Position numbers and translations under genes: made by a program. A DNA stretch of 42,979 nt, taken from Desulfobacteraceae bacterium. Its GTDB lineage: Bacteria > Desulfobacterota > Desulfobulbia > Desulfobulbales > Desulfobulbaceae. The stretch lies in contig DSAE01000048.1 in NCBI GenBank assembly GCA_011372855.1, positions 1 to 42,979 of the forward strand, given 5' to 3'. The notes under the pieces are model-generated. The model was not told the DNA's origin and did not search any database. It saw only the letters and a program-made list of their open reading frames with translations. Positions within the stretch are counted from its first letter, which is position 1. Each line of letters begins with the position of its first letter. Below are positions 1 to 8,690 of this stretch, piece by piece.

Positions 1-27
1 AACACAATCGAATAAGGGCTCTTTCTC

Positions 28-63
28 GGCATACTCTCCTCCTTTTGTTAAGAAGAGTATGCC
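28..63. repeat. 10-bp perfect inverted repeat near left edge
   Basis: GGCATACTCT (28-37) is the exact reverse complement of AGAGTATGCC (54-63), separated by 16 bases. No T-run follows on either strand, so it is not a clear terminator. It could be an operator or the remnant of a hairpin belonging to a gene outside the window. The rest of 1-168 is AT-richer than the genes and holds no ORF I can support. Confidence 0.45.
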
Positions 64-168
64 ACAATGACTTTCAAAAGGCAAAATAATACGTCATCGT
101 ATTTATGAAATTACTTACTTAGTCAATAGCGTCCCTGTGAAGCTTTGCGATGATGATCCGGCTTGATA

Positions 169-1230
169 TTATTTGGGCAGGGTAAAGTGAAATGACGTGC
201 CGGCGTTCTCCGAACTGTTGACCCAGATTCGCCCCCCATGGGCTTCGATGATTGTCTTGACGATGGCCAGGCCAAGGCCTGACCCGGTGGAATCCTGGCT
301 CACCCTGAAGAAGGCATCAAAAATGTGCGGCAGATGTTGTTCCGGAATACCGGTACCGTTGTCCTCTACATCTACCTGAATACTTTTTTTTCTGTCGGAC
401 AGTTCGATTCTGACCGTTCCGTTGGCATTGGTGTATTTGAGAGCGTTATCCAGAAGATTGTTCATGACCCTGCGCAGCATTTTGGGATCCGCATGGAGCA
501 TGACCGGCCCGGTTTCCGGCTGTGTCTGTTCAAAGTCGATGGAGATGTTTTTTTTATCGGCCTCGAACCGCAACGATTCAATGATTTCCTGTATTTCTTT
601 TTTCAGGTCAAAATATTCGATAATGGGTTTATATTCCTTGGCTTCTATTCTCGAGAAGTCAAGAAATTCCATGATCAGGTTTTCAACCCGGTGCAGGTTG
701 TCCTGCATCAGGATGAGATATTCCTGCTGCTTGAGGGTAAGCTTCCCGGTCTTGCCGGAAAGCAGGCGGGAAATGAGGCCGCCCGAGGTCAGAACAGGAT
801 TTTTCATGTCGTGGGCGAACATGGAAAGGATATTTTTCCGTTCCCTTTCCAGTTTTTTCATTGCGGTCACATCGCGAAAGAGTTCAACGCCGCCCAGAAA
901 CGTTCCCTGTTCATCAATCAGGGGAAAGCTTGTAACGGTAAGAACCGCACTGTCACCGTTTTTCCTGGTGATGGTGGATTCTGTTGCAACAGCTTCCTTG
1001 CGGTGGGGGATTGAAAAGTGCAGAAGGGGGCAGGCCTGAGTGTCCGATGTGCCGTGGAGAATCTCGTAATGGGATTTTCCTATGACTTCATTTCTGGAAT
1101 ATCCTGTTATTTTCTCGGCCGTGGTGTTGAAATCAACTATGATTCCTTCGACATCCACAATCGAGAACCCCACGGGAAGTTTATTTTTGATGAGTTCGTA
1201 AATTTGGGATGGATCAAGGCTTAGAGGCAT
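169..1230 (-). CDS. cytoplasmic PAS-domain sensor histidine kinase
   Basis: This 353-residue protein has a PAS domain at about residues 10-125 followed by a HisKA domain with the phospho-acceptor His at about 140 in MFAHDMKNPV. The HATPase domain carries an N-box (NNLLDNALKYT, about 257), a G1 box (EDNGTGIP) and a G2 box (GSGLGLAIV). There is no signal peptide or membrane segment, so the signal is probably sensed in the cytoplasm. The PAS domain contains a Cys in ACPLLHF, which might bind a ligand or sense redox state; this is a guess. By family, it autophosphorylates on His and passes phosphate to a response regulator, but none is encoded next to it. The ATG at 1230 follows a GGAAGG ribosome site. 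A good promoter lies about 110 bases upstream. Function as a kinase is sure; signal and partner are unknown. Confidence 0.93.
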   Translation of the reverse strand: MPLSLDPSQIYELIKNKLPVGFSIVDVEGIIVDFNTTAEKITGYSRNEVIGKSHYEILHGTSDTQACPLLHFSIPHRKEAVATESTITRKNGDSAVLTVTSFPLIDEQGTFLGGVELFRDVTAMKKLERERKNILSMFAHDMKNPVLTSGGLISRLLSGKTGKLTLKQQEYLILMQDNLHRVENLIMEFLDFSRIEAKEYKPIIEYFDLKKEIQEIIESLRFEADKKNISIDFEQTQPETGPVMLHADPKMLRRVMNNLLDNALKYTNANGTVRIELSDRKKSIQVDVEDNGTGIPEQHLPHIFDAFFRVSQDSTGSGLGLAIVKTIIEAHGGRIWVNSSENAGTSFHFTLPK

Positions 1231-1338
1231 TATTCAACCTTCCGGGGTTTTTCGATGTCCGCAAAACAGCCCTGAATCACTCAAATGACACAGGCAATTT
1301 CGCAAGCCCTCAATTTCTGTACGTGTTTTCATAGTTCA

Positions 1339-1368
1339 ATTATAAGGATTCAGGCGCAGGAAAGTCAA
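1339..1368 (-). promoter_or_regulatory. sigma70-type promoter for the PAS histidine kinase
   Basis: On the minus strand TTGACT (1368-1363) and TATAAT (1344-1339) are separated by 18 bases. The predicted transcript would start near 1332 and carry a leader of about 100 nt before the kinase ATG at 1230. The gap 1231-1515 between the two minus-strand genes holds no ORF that I can support. Confidence 0.7.
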
Positions 1369-1515
1369 TCGGGGCACATGTTGTTTTCTCCTATAATCCC
1401 GCAAGGGCACGGCAAAGGTTCCATGTGCGGGCGGTACACCGGCGCGGGAGGTGCCGGGAGAACAGCCGGGGTGGAACCTGCCTGCCGAATCGCGGGGTGC
1501 GCAGAATTTGCGCAT

Positions 1516-2931
1516 CTACCGGGATTCCCCGGAGAGGTCGGTGCCCCGGCGCAGAGTGATGAGGCTGATTTCACCGGGACAGTTAAAGCGGAGAGGGACC
1601 CCTGATGCCCCGACTCCGCGGCTTGTATACCCCACCATGCCGCGGTGCCGCCATCTGCCTGATGCGGTAAAACGAGGGGCGCGGCTGTTGGTAAAAATCG
1701 GGCCCCGGCCGGGCAGGCAGATCTGACCGCCGTGGGTGTGGCCGCAGAGGTAGAGCTGGACCTGAAAATCGGCCGCCTCCCTGTATGCTTCCGGTGAATG
1801 GGCCAGCAGTATTTTGAATTCATCGGCCGGGACGTTGCGGAGAGCCTGGCGCACGTCGTGCACTTTATAATAATGCGGATCATCGACCCCGGCAATCCAG
1901 ATCTGGGCACCGTTTTGGTGAATGTCCCAGGCTTCGTTAATGAGCATGATCAGGCCTGTTTCCTCAAAGTCCGGAGACATCTCTATACAGTCATGGTTGC
2001 CCAGAACGCCGAGAATACCGTGGCGGGATCCGACGTGGGGCAGAAGGCATCGAAGATTCCGAAGGCAGGGAGCCATGGGACCGTAGGTTTCCATGCGGAT
2101 ATCGCCGCCGATAAGGCACAGGTCGACATCGAGACTGCGAATATGGCTGACGATCCTGGCGGTCAGGCCCGGCTGGCCGTCCAGGTGAAGATCGGTGAGC
2201 AGCAGAATGCGAAAGCCGTCGAATTGCTCCGGCAGATCGGGGAAACGGAAAGTTTCCTCGACCACCTGAATATCCAGGGCGTTCCGGATGCCTTTTTTAC
2301 GGAGACCGGCCACTCGGAAAATCCAGTAATACAGTATCCGGTAGGAGAGAAAACTGGTCAGGTTGAACAACACCTGCCAGCGGGCGAGGGGAACATGGCA
2401 GGAGCGCCATGCACGGAAACGGACAGTTGACCGGACCAGCCGGGGGCAATTTTTCGGCGAGGGGCGATAGGTGATAAAGCTCCATATGGCTGCCCCCAGC
2501 AAAGCGAACGGAATGAAACAGACGAGAACGGCAAGCAGCTGCCAGAGGGCCAGATCCAGGTAGGCAGCGAAGAAACACGTGGGAAAAAACGCCTCGAAAA
2601 ACTGGTCGAGGACCACGACGTTGCTGCCGCTGCCCAAGCTGAAGCGGCGCTTGATAAAGCTTGAGAGGAGGTCGCCGGCCATGGCGAGAAGCGCCCCGAT
2701 GCCCGCCGCCCACCATGGAACATTGAGGAGCGGGAATACCGCCATACCGCCCAGGATGCTTGTCAGGATGCCCCTGACGGTTTTGTGCGGCCCGAATACC
2801 GGACGGCCGTCAAACCAGACCTTGCCCCCGTCCAGGGGCCGATCGAAACGGTCTTTCCAGATCAGACTGGCAAGCGGGGGAAGCAGGTTGACCCAGACGA
2901 CGAACGCCGTCAGTTGAAGAACAATATGCAC
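1516..2931 (-). CDS. CarS-like (CDP-archaeol synthase family) domain fused to metallophosphoesterase
   Basis: The 471-residue product has two unrelated parts. Residues 1 to about 170 are a multi-helix membrane domain with signature strings of the CarS/DUF46 family, PLDGGKVWFDGRPVFGPHKT and GDLLSSFIKRRFSLGSGS. In archaea this family transfers CMP to an unsaturated dialkyl glycerol phosphate. From about 240 to 455 lies a calcineurin-like phosphoesterase of the YkuE/YaeI type, with metal ligands visible in TDLHLD, GGDI, GNHD, AHSPE and GHTHGG. Both active-site sets look intact. The start is GTG with an AGGAA ribosome site 5 bases upstream. Together the halves suggest a membrane enzyme acting on a phospholipid precursor or lipid-linked phosphate; this is inference. 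A frame break joining two genes is unlikely because the reading frame is continuous. Confidence 0.85.
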   Translation of the reverse strand: MHIVLQLTAFVVWVNLLPPLASLIWKDRFDRPLDGGKVWFDGRPVFGPHKTVRGILTSILGGMAVFPLLNVPWWAAGIGALLAMAGDLLSSFIKRRFSLGSGSNVVVLDQFFEAFFPTCFFAAYLDLALWQLLAVLVCFIPFALLGAAIWSFITYRPSPKNCPRLVRSTVRFRAWRSCHVPLARWQVLFNLTSFLSYRILYYWIFRVAGLRKKGIRNALDIQVVEETFRFPDLPEQFDGFRILLLTDLHLDGQPGLTARIVSHIRSLDVDLCLIGGDIRMETYGPMAPCLRNLRCLLPHVGSRHGILGVLGNHDCIEMSPDFEETGLIMLINEAWDIHQNGAQIWIAGVDDPHYYKVHDVRQALRNVPADEFKILLAHSPEAYREAADFQVQLYLCGHTHGGQICLPGRGPIFTNSRAPRFTASGRWRHRGMVGYTSRGVGASGVPLRFNCPGEISLITLRRGTDLSGESR

Positions 2932-3145
2932 CGGTTCCTCACTTGATCAGGGTTGTACCAAGGTTATGATCTCCATCGAAACGGCTGCGGATAAAATTGC
3001 CCCCGGTCCTGGAACTACCGGGAAGACTACTGCATTCAGGCCGGTTGGAGGCAGCCTCACTGTCGATTCCTTGCAACCACTTGAGACGGGGAAATACATG
3101 GTGTCCGAAACCCGGGGGGCGGCCGGGAATGGATCAGGTGTTCCG

Positions 3146-6100
3146 TCAATGGATTGTTTTCCGGTCGTAGCCGCCGTAGCCTTTCTTCCGGTTATTGGTG
3201 ATTTCCGGTTCCTTCGTGCGAACGACAAGCGCCGGATAGCCAAGGGTGGTATCGACCTGGCGAAAAAATTCCGTGGAAGGCCTGATCTTCAGGTCTTTCA
3301 GTATCTCGACGTCGACCTCGCCCCGGCCGTCAAATTGCAGGGTCAGGCGCACCGGACAGGTGCCGTGGTGGTTGTACAGCATTTCCTTGAGCTGCTCCAG
3401 GTGGTGCCGGGACGTCTGCAGGGCCCGCACGTGGATAATCACTTCCCGGGTATACTTTTCCAGGGCGTCGGGCAGCAGTTCAATGGATTCGGCAATGATC
3501 TTGGCCCCGCGCTCGCCGTGCTGCACCCGGCCGAGGACGACAACCGGCTCCTCCGTGTCGAGCAGGTGGGAGCAAAGGGCAAAGACGCCGGGGAAGATGA
3601 TGATTTCGACGCTCGAGGTCATGTCTTCGAGCACGGCAAAGGCCATCCGTTCGCCGTTTTTTGACTTGAGTTCCCGATAATTCTGGATAAGGCCGCCCAG
3701 CCGGACAGCCTGTCCCTCGTTGCATTGGTCGAGCCGTTCAATGTCCGTGTCGGCCACGATCCGCAGATCCTTGATGATCCCTTCCAGCGGGTGCCCGGTC
3801 AGGAAGAAGCCGAGGGTTTCCTTTTCCAGGGAGAGTTTTTTCAATTTCGGCCATTCGGGGATATCGGGGAGTTCCACATCGCCTGGAGAAAAACCCTCCT
3901 CACCGGTGCCGAGGGCAAACAGGCTCATCTGGCCGCTCAGCCTGTCCCGCTGGGCCGCCTTTGCTTTCTCCAGCGCCTCGTCCAACGCCATCATGAGCTG
4001 GGACCGGCGGCAGTTCATGGAATCGAAGGCGCCGGCCTTGATCAGGCTCTCTATGACCTTGCGGTTGACGCGGCTGGCATCGATGCGGTTGCAGAAGTCG
4101 CTCAGGGACGTGTACTGGCCGTTGCTTTCCCGCTCCTCGATGATGGAAGCCAGGGTCGAGGCACCGACGTTTTTCACTGCGGCCAGGCCGAAGCGGATGC
4201 GGTCGTTGACGACCGTGAAATCCTGAAACGATTCGTTGATGTCCGGCGGCAGCACGGCGATGTTGTGCTGCCTGCATTCATTGATGTATTTGACGACCTT
4301 GTCGGTATTGTCTTTGTCGCAGGAAAGCAGGGCCGCCATGTACTGGGCGGGGTAGTGCGCCTTCAGGTAGGCGGTCTGGTAGGAGACCAGGGCGTAGGCG
4401 GCGCTGTGGGACTTGTTGAAGCCGTAGCCCGCGAATTTGGCCATGAGGTCGAAGATAGAGGTCGCCTTCTTCTCGGGGATGCCGTTGCGCAGCGCCCCGG
4501 CCATGAATTTTTCCCGCTCCTTTTCCATGACCTCGGGAATCTTCTTGCCCATGGCCCTGCGCAGGATGTCGGCGTCACCGAGGCTGTAGCCGGCCAGGAC
4601 ATTGGCTATTTTCATGACCTGCTCCTGGTAGACGATGACGCCGTACGTTTCCTCCAGGATCTCCTTGAGCTGCGGAAGCGGGTACTCGGGCGGCCGGCGT
4701 CCGTGCTTGGTTTCGACAAAGGTGTCCACCATGCCGCTGTCCAGCGGGCCGGGCCGATAGAGGGCCACCAGCGCGATGAGGTCGGTGAACAGCTCCGGCT
4801 GCATTTTCTTGAGCAGGTTGCGCATGCCGTCGCTTTCGAGCTGAAAGACGCCGAGACTGTCTGCCCGGCACAGCAGGTCGTAGGTCCTGGGGTCATCCAT
4901 GGGAATGGCGTCCAGCTGAATGTCCGCACCGATGTCCTGACGGATGAGCTTCAGGGCACGGTCGATGACGGTCAGTGTTTTGAGGCCGAGAAAATCGAAT
5001 TTGATCAATCCGGTTTTTTCGGTGTACTTCATGTCGTACTGGGTCAGCACCTCTCTGTTCTGCCCGATGCAGAGCGGCAGGTAGTCGATCATCGGCGTCG
5101 GGGAGATGACCACCCCGGCCGCGTGGATGGTCTTATGGCGGCTCAGGCCTTCCAGGGTCCGGGCGATTTTCAGCAGCTGCCCGATGTCATCCTCCTTCAT
5201 GGCTTCGCGCAGGCGCGGCTCCTTGTCAATGGCCATGTCGAGGGTGATTTTCAGCTCTTCCGGAACGAGCTTGGCGATGCGGTCGACCTTGGGCAGCGGT
5301 ATTTCGAGCACCCGCCCGACGTCGCGGATGGCGGCCCTGGCCTTCATCGAACCGTAGGCGACGATCTGGGCGACATATTCATCGCCGCCGTACTTCGTCC
5401 GGACATAGCTGATGACTTCATCCCGGCGGTCTTTGCAGAAATCGACGTCAAAGTCGGGCATGGACATGCGCTCGACATTGAGAAACCGTTCGAACAGCAG
5501 CCCGTAGGGGATGGGATCGATATCGGTGATCTGCATGCAGTAGGCGGCCAGGCTGCCGGCCCCCGAGCCGCGCCCGGGCCCGACCGGTATCTGCTGTTCC
5601 TTTGCCCAGTTGATGAAATCGGCGACAATCAGGAAGTAGCCGGCGAAACCCATTTTCTGGATAATGTCGATTTCCAGGGTCAGGCGGTCGCGGTAGACCT
5701 GCCGGTCGCCGGGGTTGAGGGCGCCGAGTTGCTGTTTATGCGCCAGTCTGCGGGCCAGTCCCTCCTCGCAGGTCTTGGCGAACAGTGATTCCAGCGTTTC
5801 CCCCGCGGGAATGGGGAAATTGGGAAAGTAGTGTCGGCCGAATTCCAGCTCCAGGTTGCAGCGGTCGGCAACCTCGAGGGTGTTGGCCAGGGCCTCGGGG
5901 CAGTAGTTGAACTGCCGCGCCATATCCGCCGGCGATTTGAAATAGAGTTCGTCCGTTGAAAAGCGGAACCGTCTGGTGTCCGAGATGGTTTTGCCGGTCT
6001 GGATGCAGAGGAGCACCTCGTGGGCAAAGGATTCATCCCGGTTCAGGTAATGGCAGTCGTTGGTGCCGACGACCTTGATGCCCAGTTCCTTGCCCAGTTC

Positions 6101-6682
6101 GAGAAGGCCCTGGTTGACAATTTTCTGCTCGGCAATGCCGTTTTCCTGGAGTTCGAGATAGAGCCGGTCGCCGAAAATCCCGCGAAGTTCCAGGGCTTTT
6201 TTCGCGGCTCCTTCCCGGTCGTTATGGGCCAGCCGCCAGGGGATTTCGCCATGCAGGCAGGCGGTCAGGACGATCAGTCCCTCCTGATGTTCGGCGAGCA
6301 GCTGATAGTCGATGCGGGGCCGGTAATAAAAGCCCTCGGTCTGGGCGGCCGAGGCCAGCTTCAGCAGGTTGCGGTAGCCGGTCGAGTTCATGGCCAGCAG
6401 AACAATATGGAAATTATGGCCGGCGTTCTGGTCCTTTTTGAACCTGCTTTTGGCCGCCACGTAAAATTCGCAGCCGATAATCGGCTTGATGCCGGCTTTT
6501 CTGGCCTTGTCATAAAATTCAAGGGCACCGAACATGGCTCCATGGTCGGTCAGCGCCACGGCGCCCATATTGAACTCCCGGCAGCGGGCAAGCAGGTCGT
6601 CTATGCGAATGGCGCCGTCAAGCATGGAATAGTGGGAATGCACATGAAGGTGCACCATCGGCGCGGCGGTCGGTTCAGTCAT
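3146..6682 (-). CDS. dnaE: DNA polymerase III alpha subunit
   Basis: This is the replicative DNA polymerase catalytic subunit. The 1178-residue length is normal for DnaE. It opens with a PHP domain (HLHVHSHYSMLDGA, TDHGAMFG). The polymerase palm carries the catalytic aspartates in PDFDVDFCKDRRDE and KFDFLGLKTL. Finger and beta-binding regions follow, with an OB fold near residue 1000 (VRLGGLIQNYRELKSKNG). The ORF track begins at a TTG (6703). I prefer the ATG at 6682 because MTEPTAAP leads directly into the PHP domain and TTG starts are rare. The pentapeptide-repeat gene lies 36 bases upstream on the same strand, so the two may be co-transcribed. The gap 2932-3145 downstream holds no supported gene. 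Confidence 0.97.
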   Translation of the reverse strand: MTEPTAAPMVHLHVHSHYSMLDGAIRIDDLLARCREFNMGAVALTDHGAMFGALEFYDKARKAGIKPIIGCEFYVAAKSRFKKDQNAGHNFHIVLLAMNSTGYRNLLKLASAAQTEGFYYRPRIDYQLLAEHQEGLIVLTACLHGEIPWRLAHNDREGAAKKALELRGIFGDRLYLELQENGIAEQKIVNQGLLELGKELGIKVVGTNDCHYLNRDESFAHEVLLCIQTGKTISDTRRFRFSTDELYFKSPADMARQFNYCPEALANTLEVADRCNLELEFGRHYFPNFPIPAGETLESLFAKTCEEGLARRLAHKQQLGALNPGDRQVYRDRLTLEIDIIQKMGFAGYFLIVADFINWAKEQQIPVGPGRGSGAGSLAAYCMQITDIDPIPYGLLFERFLNVERMSMPDFDVDFCKDRRDEVISYVRTKYGGDEYVAQIVAYGSMKARAAIRDVGRVLEIPLPKVDRIAKLVPEELKITLDMAIDKEPRLREAMKEDDIGQLLKIARTLEGLSRHKTIHAAGVVISPTPMIDYLPLCIGQNREVLTQYDMKYTEKTGLIKFDFLGLKTLTVIDRALKLIRQDIGADIQLDAIPMDDPRTYDLLCRADSLGVFQLESDGMRNLLKKMQPELFTDLIALVALYRPGPLDSGMVDTFVETKHGRRPPEYPLPQLKEILEETYGVIVYQEQVMKIANVLAGYSLGDADILRRAMGKKIPEVMEKEREKFMAGALRNGIPEKKATSIFDLMAKFAGYGFNKSHSAAYALVSYQTAYLKAHYPAQYMAALLSCDKDNTDKVVKYINECRQHNIAVLPPDINESFQDFTVVNDRIRFGLAAVKNVGASTLASIIEERESNGQYTSLSDFCNRIDASRVNRKVIESLIKAGAFDSMNCRRSQLMMALDEALEKAKAAQRDRLSGQMSLFALGTGEEGFSPGDVELPDIPEWPKLKKLSLEKETLGFFLTGHPLEGIIKDLRIVADTDIERLDQCNEGQAVRLGGLIQNYRELKSKNGERMAFAVLEDMTSSVEIIIFPGVFALCSHLLDTEEPVVVLGRVQHGERGAKIIAESIELLPDALEKYTREVIIHVRALQTSRHHLEQLKEMLYNHHGTCPVRLTLQFDGRGEVDVEILKDLKIRPSTEFFRQVDTTLGYPALVVRTKEPEITNNRKKGYGGYDRKTIH

Positions 6683-6718
6683 TGTTCTCGGTCTGTGTCG
6701 CAAGGGTTGCGGAAAGGT

Positions 6719-7675
6719 TCATTGCGCCAGCCCCCGGGTCCCTTCCAGCAGGGCCTCATCGAGGTTGGCGCCCTGCAGGTCGGCCCCCGTCAGATCAGCC
6801 TGGATCAGGTTGGCGCCCTTGAGATTGGCGTTTCTGAGATTGCAGTTGCGCAGGTCAGCGCCGGGCAGATTGGCATAGGACAGGTCGGCGCCGGAAAGAT
6901 TGGCGCCCTGCAGGTCGGCCCGTCTCAGGTTCGCCATGCTGAGGTCGGCGCCGGCAAGGTTGGCGCCCTGGAGCCTGGCCCCGACCAAGTCGGCCTTTTT
7001 GAGGTTTGTGCCGGCGAGATTGCAGCCGGGGCAGTCCCTGGCCATCCATTTGACGGTCGATTTCAGCTCGCCTTCGGAGGCGCCCGCCGGCTGCTTTTCC
7101 TCGGTGAGCACGGGTCCGTCCCCGGGGGAGAGGGTCGGAGCGCGGTCCTCTTCGGCGGGCCGGCTTGAGGCGGTCTGCGGCTCCACCGGTGAACGCCGGA
7201 TGCTTTTCCGCTCTTTTTTCGGCAGGGCGACGTATTGCTTCTTGTGGTCGCCGGGGAAGAAGTCGGCCTTGAAGTCGATGACCCCGGCCGAGTTGGCCAG
7301 ATAGTACCGCTGATCGTCGGCATACATCGCAAAGCAGCGCAGATCGCCGCGCCAGCCCCATTTGAGCCGCATACAGAGTTCTCCGGTATCGGCCACGTCC
7401 CACCTTCCGTTATCCCTGTTGCCGGCGATATCGTGCCCGAACAGGGTGCCGGAAGGGTCGTAGTAGTAATAGGTTTCTTCAGTGAAGGATCGGAGAAAGA
7501 GGGTGTTGGATTCGACAAGCTCGAGCACCTCGGTTGGTTCCATCAGCCTGGCATTCCTTTTCCGTTCGATCTGCTTGACGGTGAGCGGACCGCAGGACGT
7601 CAGGAGCAGAAGGGTCAAGAGAACCGCGCCGGCGCTGCAATAGATGGCCCGACGTTCAAATCTACGATGATTCAT
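6719..7675 (-). CDS. pentapeptide-repeat lipoprotein
   Basis: The 318-residue protein starts with a lipoprotein signal ending in LLLLTSC, so Cys28 is the likely lipidated residue. A middle domain (about 40-150) rich in Trp and Tyr resembles small heme- or ligand-binding periplasmic domains, but I cannot name it. A Pro/Ser/Glu linker follows. From about residue 215 to the end there are roughly 19 tandem pentapeptides of the A(D/N)LXX type, such as GANLAGADLSMANLRRADLQ, which fold as a right-handed beta helix. The domain begins with a CPGC pair. A weak -10 (TACAAT on the minus strand, 7731-7726) lies upstream. Pentapeptide proteins can mimic DNA, but secretion as a lipoprotein argues against a gyrase-inhibitor role. 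Function unknown. Confidence 0.9.
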   Translation of the reverse strand: MNHRRFERRAIYCSAGAVLLTLLLLTSCGPLTVKQIERKRNARLMEPTEVLELVESNTLFLRSFTEETYYYYDPSGTLFGHDIAGNRDNGRWDVADTGELCMRLKWGWRGDLRCFAMYADDQRYYLANSAGVIDFKADFFPGDHKKQYVALPKKERKSIRRSPVEPQTASSRPAEEDRAPTLSPGDGPVLTEEKQPAGASEGELKSTVKWMARDCPGCNLAGTNLKKADLVGARLQGANLAGADLSMANLRRADLQGANLSGADLSYANLPGADLRNCNLRNANLKGANLIQADLTGADLQGANLDEALLEGTRGLAQ

Positions 7676-7801
7676 TTGTTAAATCAAGGGGTTGTCAGTG
7701 TCTGGGGATGTCTTGTTTTCGGCGCATTGTAGCACGAACAGAACAAGATTCATATATCCTTTTTCCCGGTCGGCCGGCGGACGGCTGTCCCGCGATCCTT
7801 C

Positions 7802-8623
7802 TTAATCCAGTCCCTCAAAAAGTTTCATTTCCCCGATATTGCGCAGGGAAAGCCAGAGGTCATTTTCACTGTGCGGTTCCAGGGTGATGAGCGGCGATAT
7901 CCGTTGACGGCGGAGAAAATCAAAAAATTCCTTGAAGTTGAATATTCCCAGGCCGATGGCGATATGCTCGTCCCGCCGGCCTCTGTTGTCATGGAGGTGG
8001 ACCTGACGGAGACGGGGAAGCAGCGCATCCGTCCAGGTCTGCCAGGAAGATCCGGCATAGGCCGTCAGATGACCGACGTCGAGACAGAAACCGGGTCCGT
8101 GAGACTGCAGCCGTTCGAACAGCAGTTGATGGACGCGGGGTTCGGTTTCATAGGTGTTTTCAAACATGACCGGCGTGTTGTTCCGCCGGGCGATTTCCAG
8201 GAGCCCGGTCCAGGTTTCCTCCGAAATACGCAGCCATTCCTCGAACTTGTACGAGTGTTTGTTGTCATCATAGCCGAGATGACAGACAATCGAGCGGGGC
8301 TGGAAAATTGCGCTCAACGCAAAGGCTCGGTGCAATTTTTCCCGTGTCACCGCCAGTATTTTCGGATCCAGGCCGCCCGGCGCCAGGTCAAAGAACGGGG
8401 CATGGAGCGTGCACTGGAGCCCCGCGGCCCGCAGCGAATCGGCAGTCGCCTGAAATTCATTCTCTCCGGTGGTCCACAGACAGTCGCCTTCCAGGCTGAT
8501 CTCCGGGCGGAACCTGTTGTTGATGAACAGGTCCAGCAACCCCTGGCGCAACAGTCCGAAAGGGGCGTTGATGAAGCATCGGTTGATGATGTGGGCATAT
8601 GTTTCAGCGGGGTTGTCGTTCAT
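7802..8623 (-). CDS. sugar phosphate isomerase/epimerase family TIM-barrel protein
   Basis: The 273-residue protein belongs to the AP_endonuc_2 (xylose isomerase-like TIM barrel) superfamily. Metal and substrate ligands are visible as HAPFFDL, ICHLGYD, MFENTYE, CLDVGHLTAY, VHLHDNRGRRDEH and TLEPH. This spacing is typical of divalent-metal isomerases, epimerases and endonuclease IV relatives. There is no signal peptide. Endonuclease IV activity is less likely because the DNA-binding loops of Nfo are not recognisable. The gene follows the M18 aminopeptidase on the same strand with a 67-base gap, so co-transcription is possible. The exact substrate cannot be read from the sequence. Confidence 0.85.
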   Translation of the reverse strand: MNDNPAETYAHIINRCFINAPFGLLRQGLLDLFINNRFRPEISLEGDCLWTTGENEFQATADSLRAAGLQCTLHAPFFDLAPGGLDPKILAVTREKLHRAFALSAIFQPRSIVCHLGYDDNKHSYKFEEWLRISEETWTGLLEIARRNNTPVMFENTYETEPRVHQLLFERLQSHGPGFCLDVGHLTAYAGSSWQTWTDALLPRLRQVHLHDNRGRRDEHIAIGLGIFNFKEFFDFLRRQRISPLITLEPHSENDLWLSLRNIGEMKLFEGLD

Positions 8624-8690
8624 GTGCTTCCCGGGGTCCGGAAGGATGCAGCCGGCCCGTCATGTCTTTGCCGGCGGCGAGTGCGGTCCG

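Noticed and set aside
3725-5788. 687-residue plus-strand ORF
   Set aside because: It is antisense to dnaE, has repetitive Gly/Val/Asp/Arg composition and no recognisable motif; a shadow of GC-rich codon use.
6740-7040. Apparent DNA tandem repeats with 15-base period
   Set aside because: They are explained by the pentapeptide repeats encoded on the minus strand.
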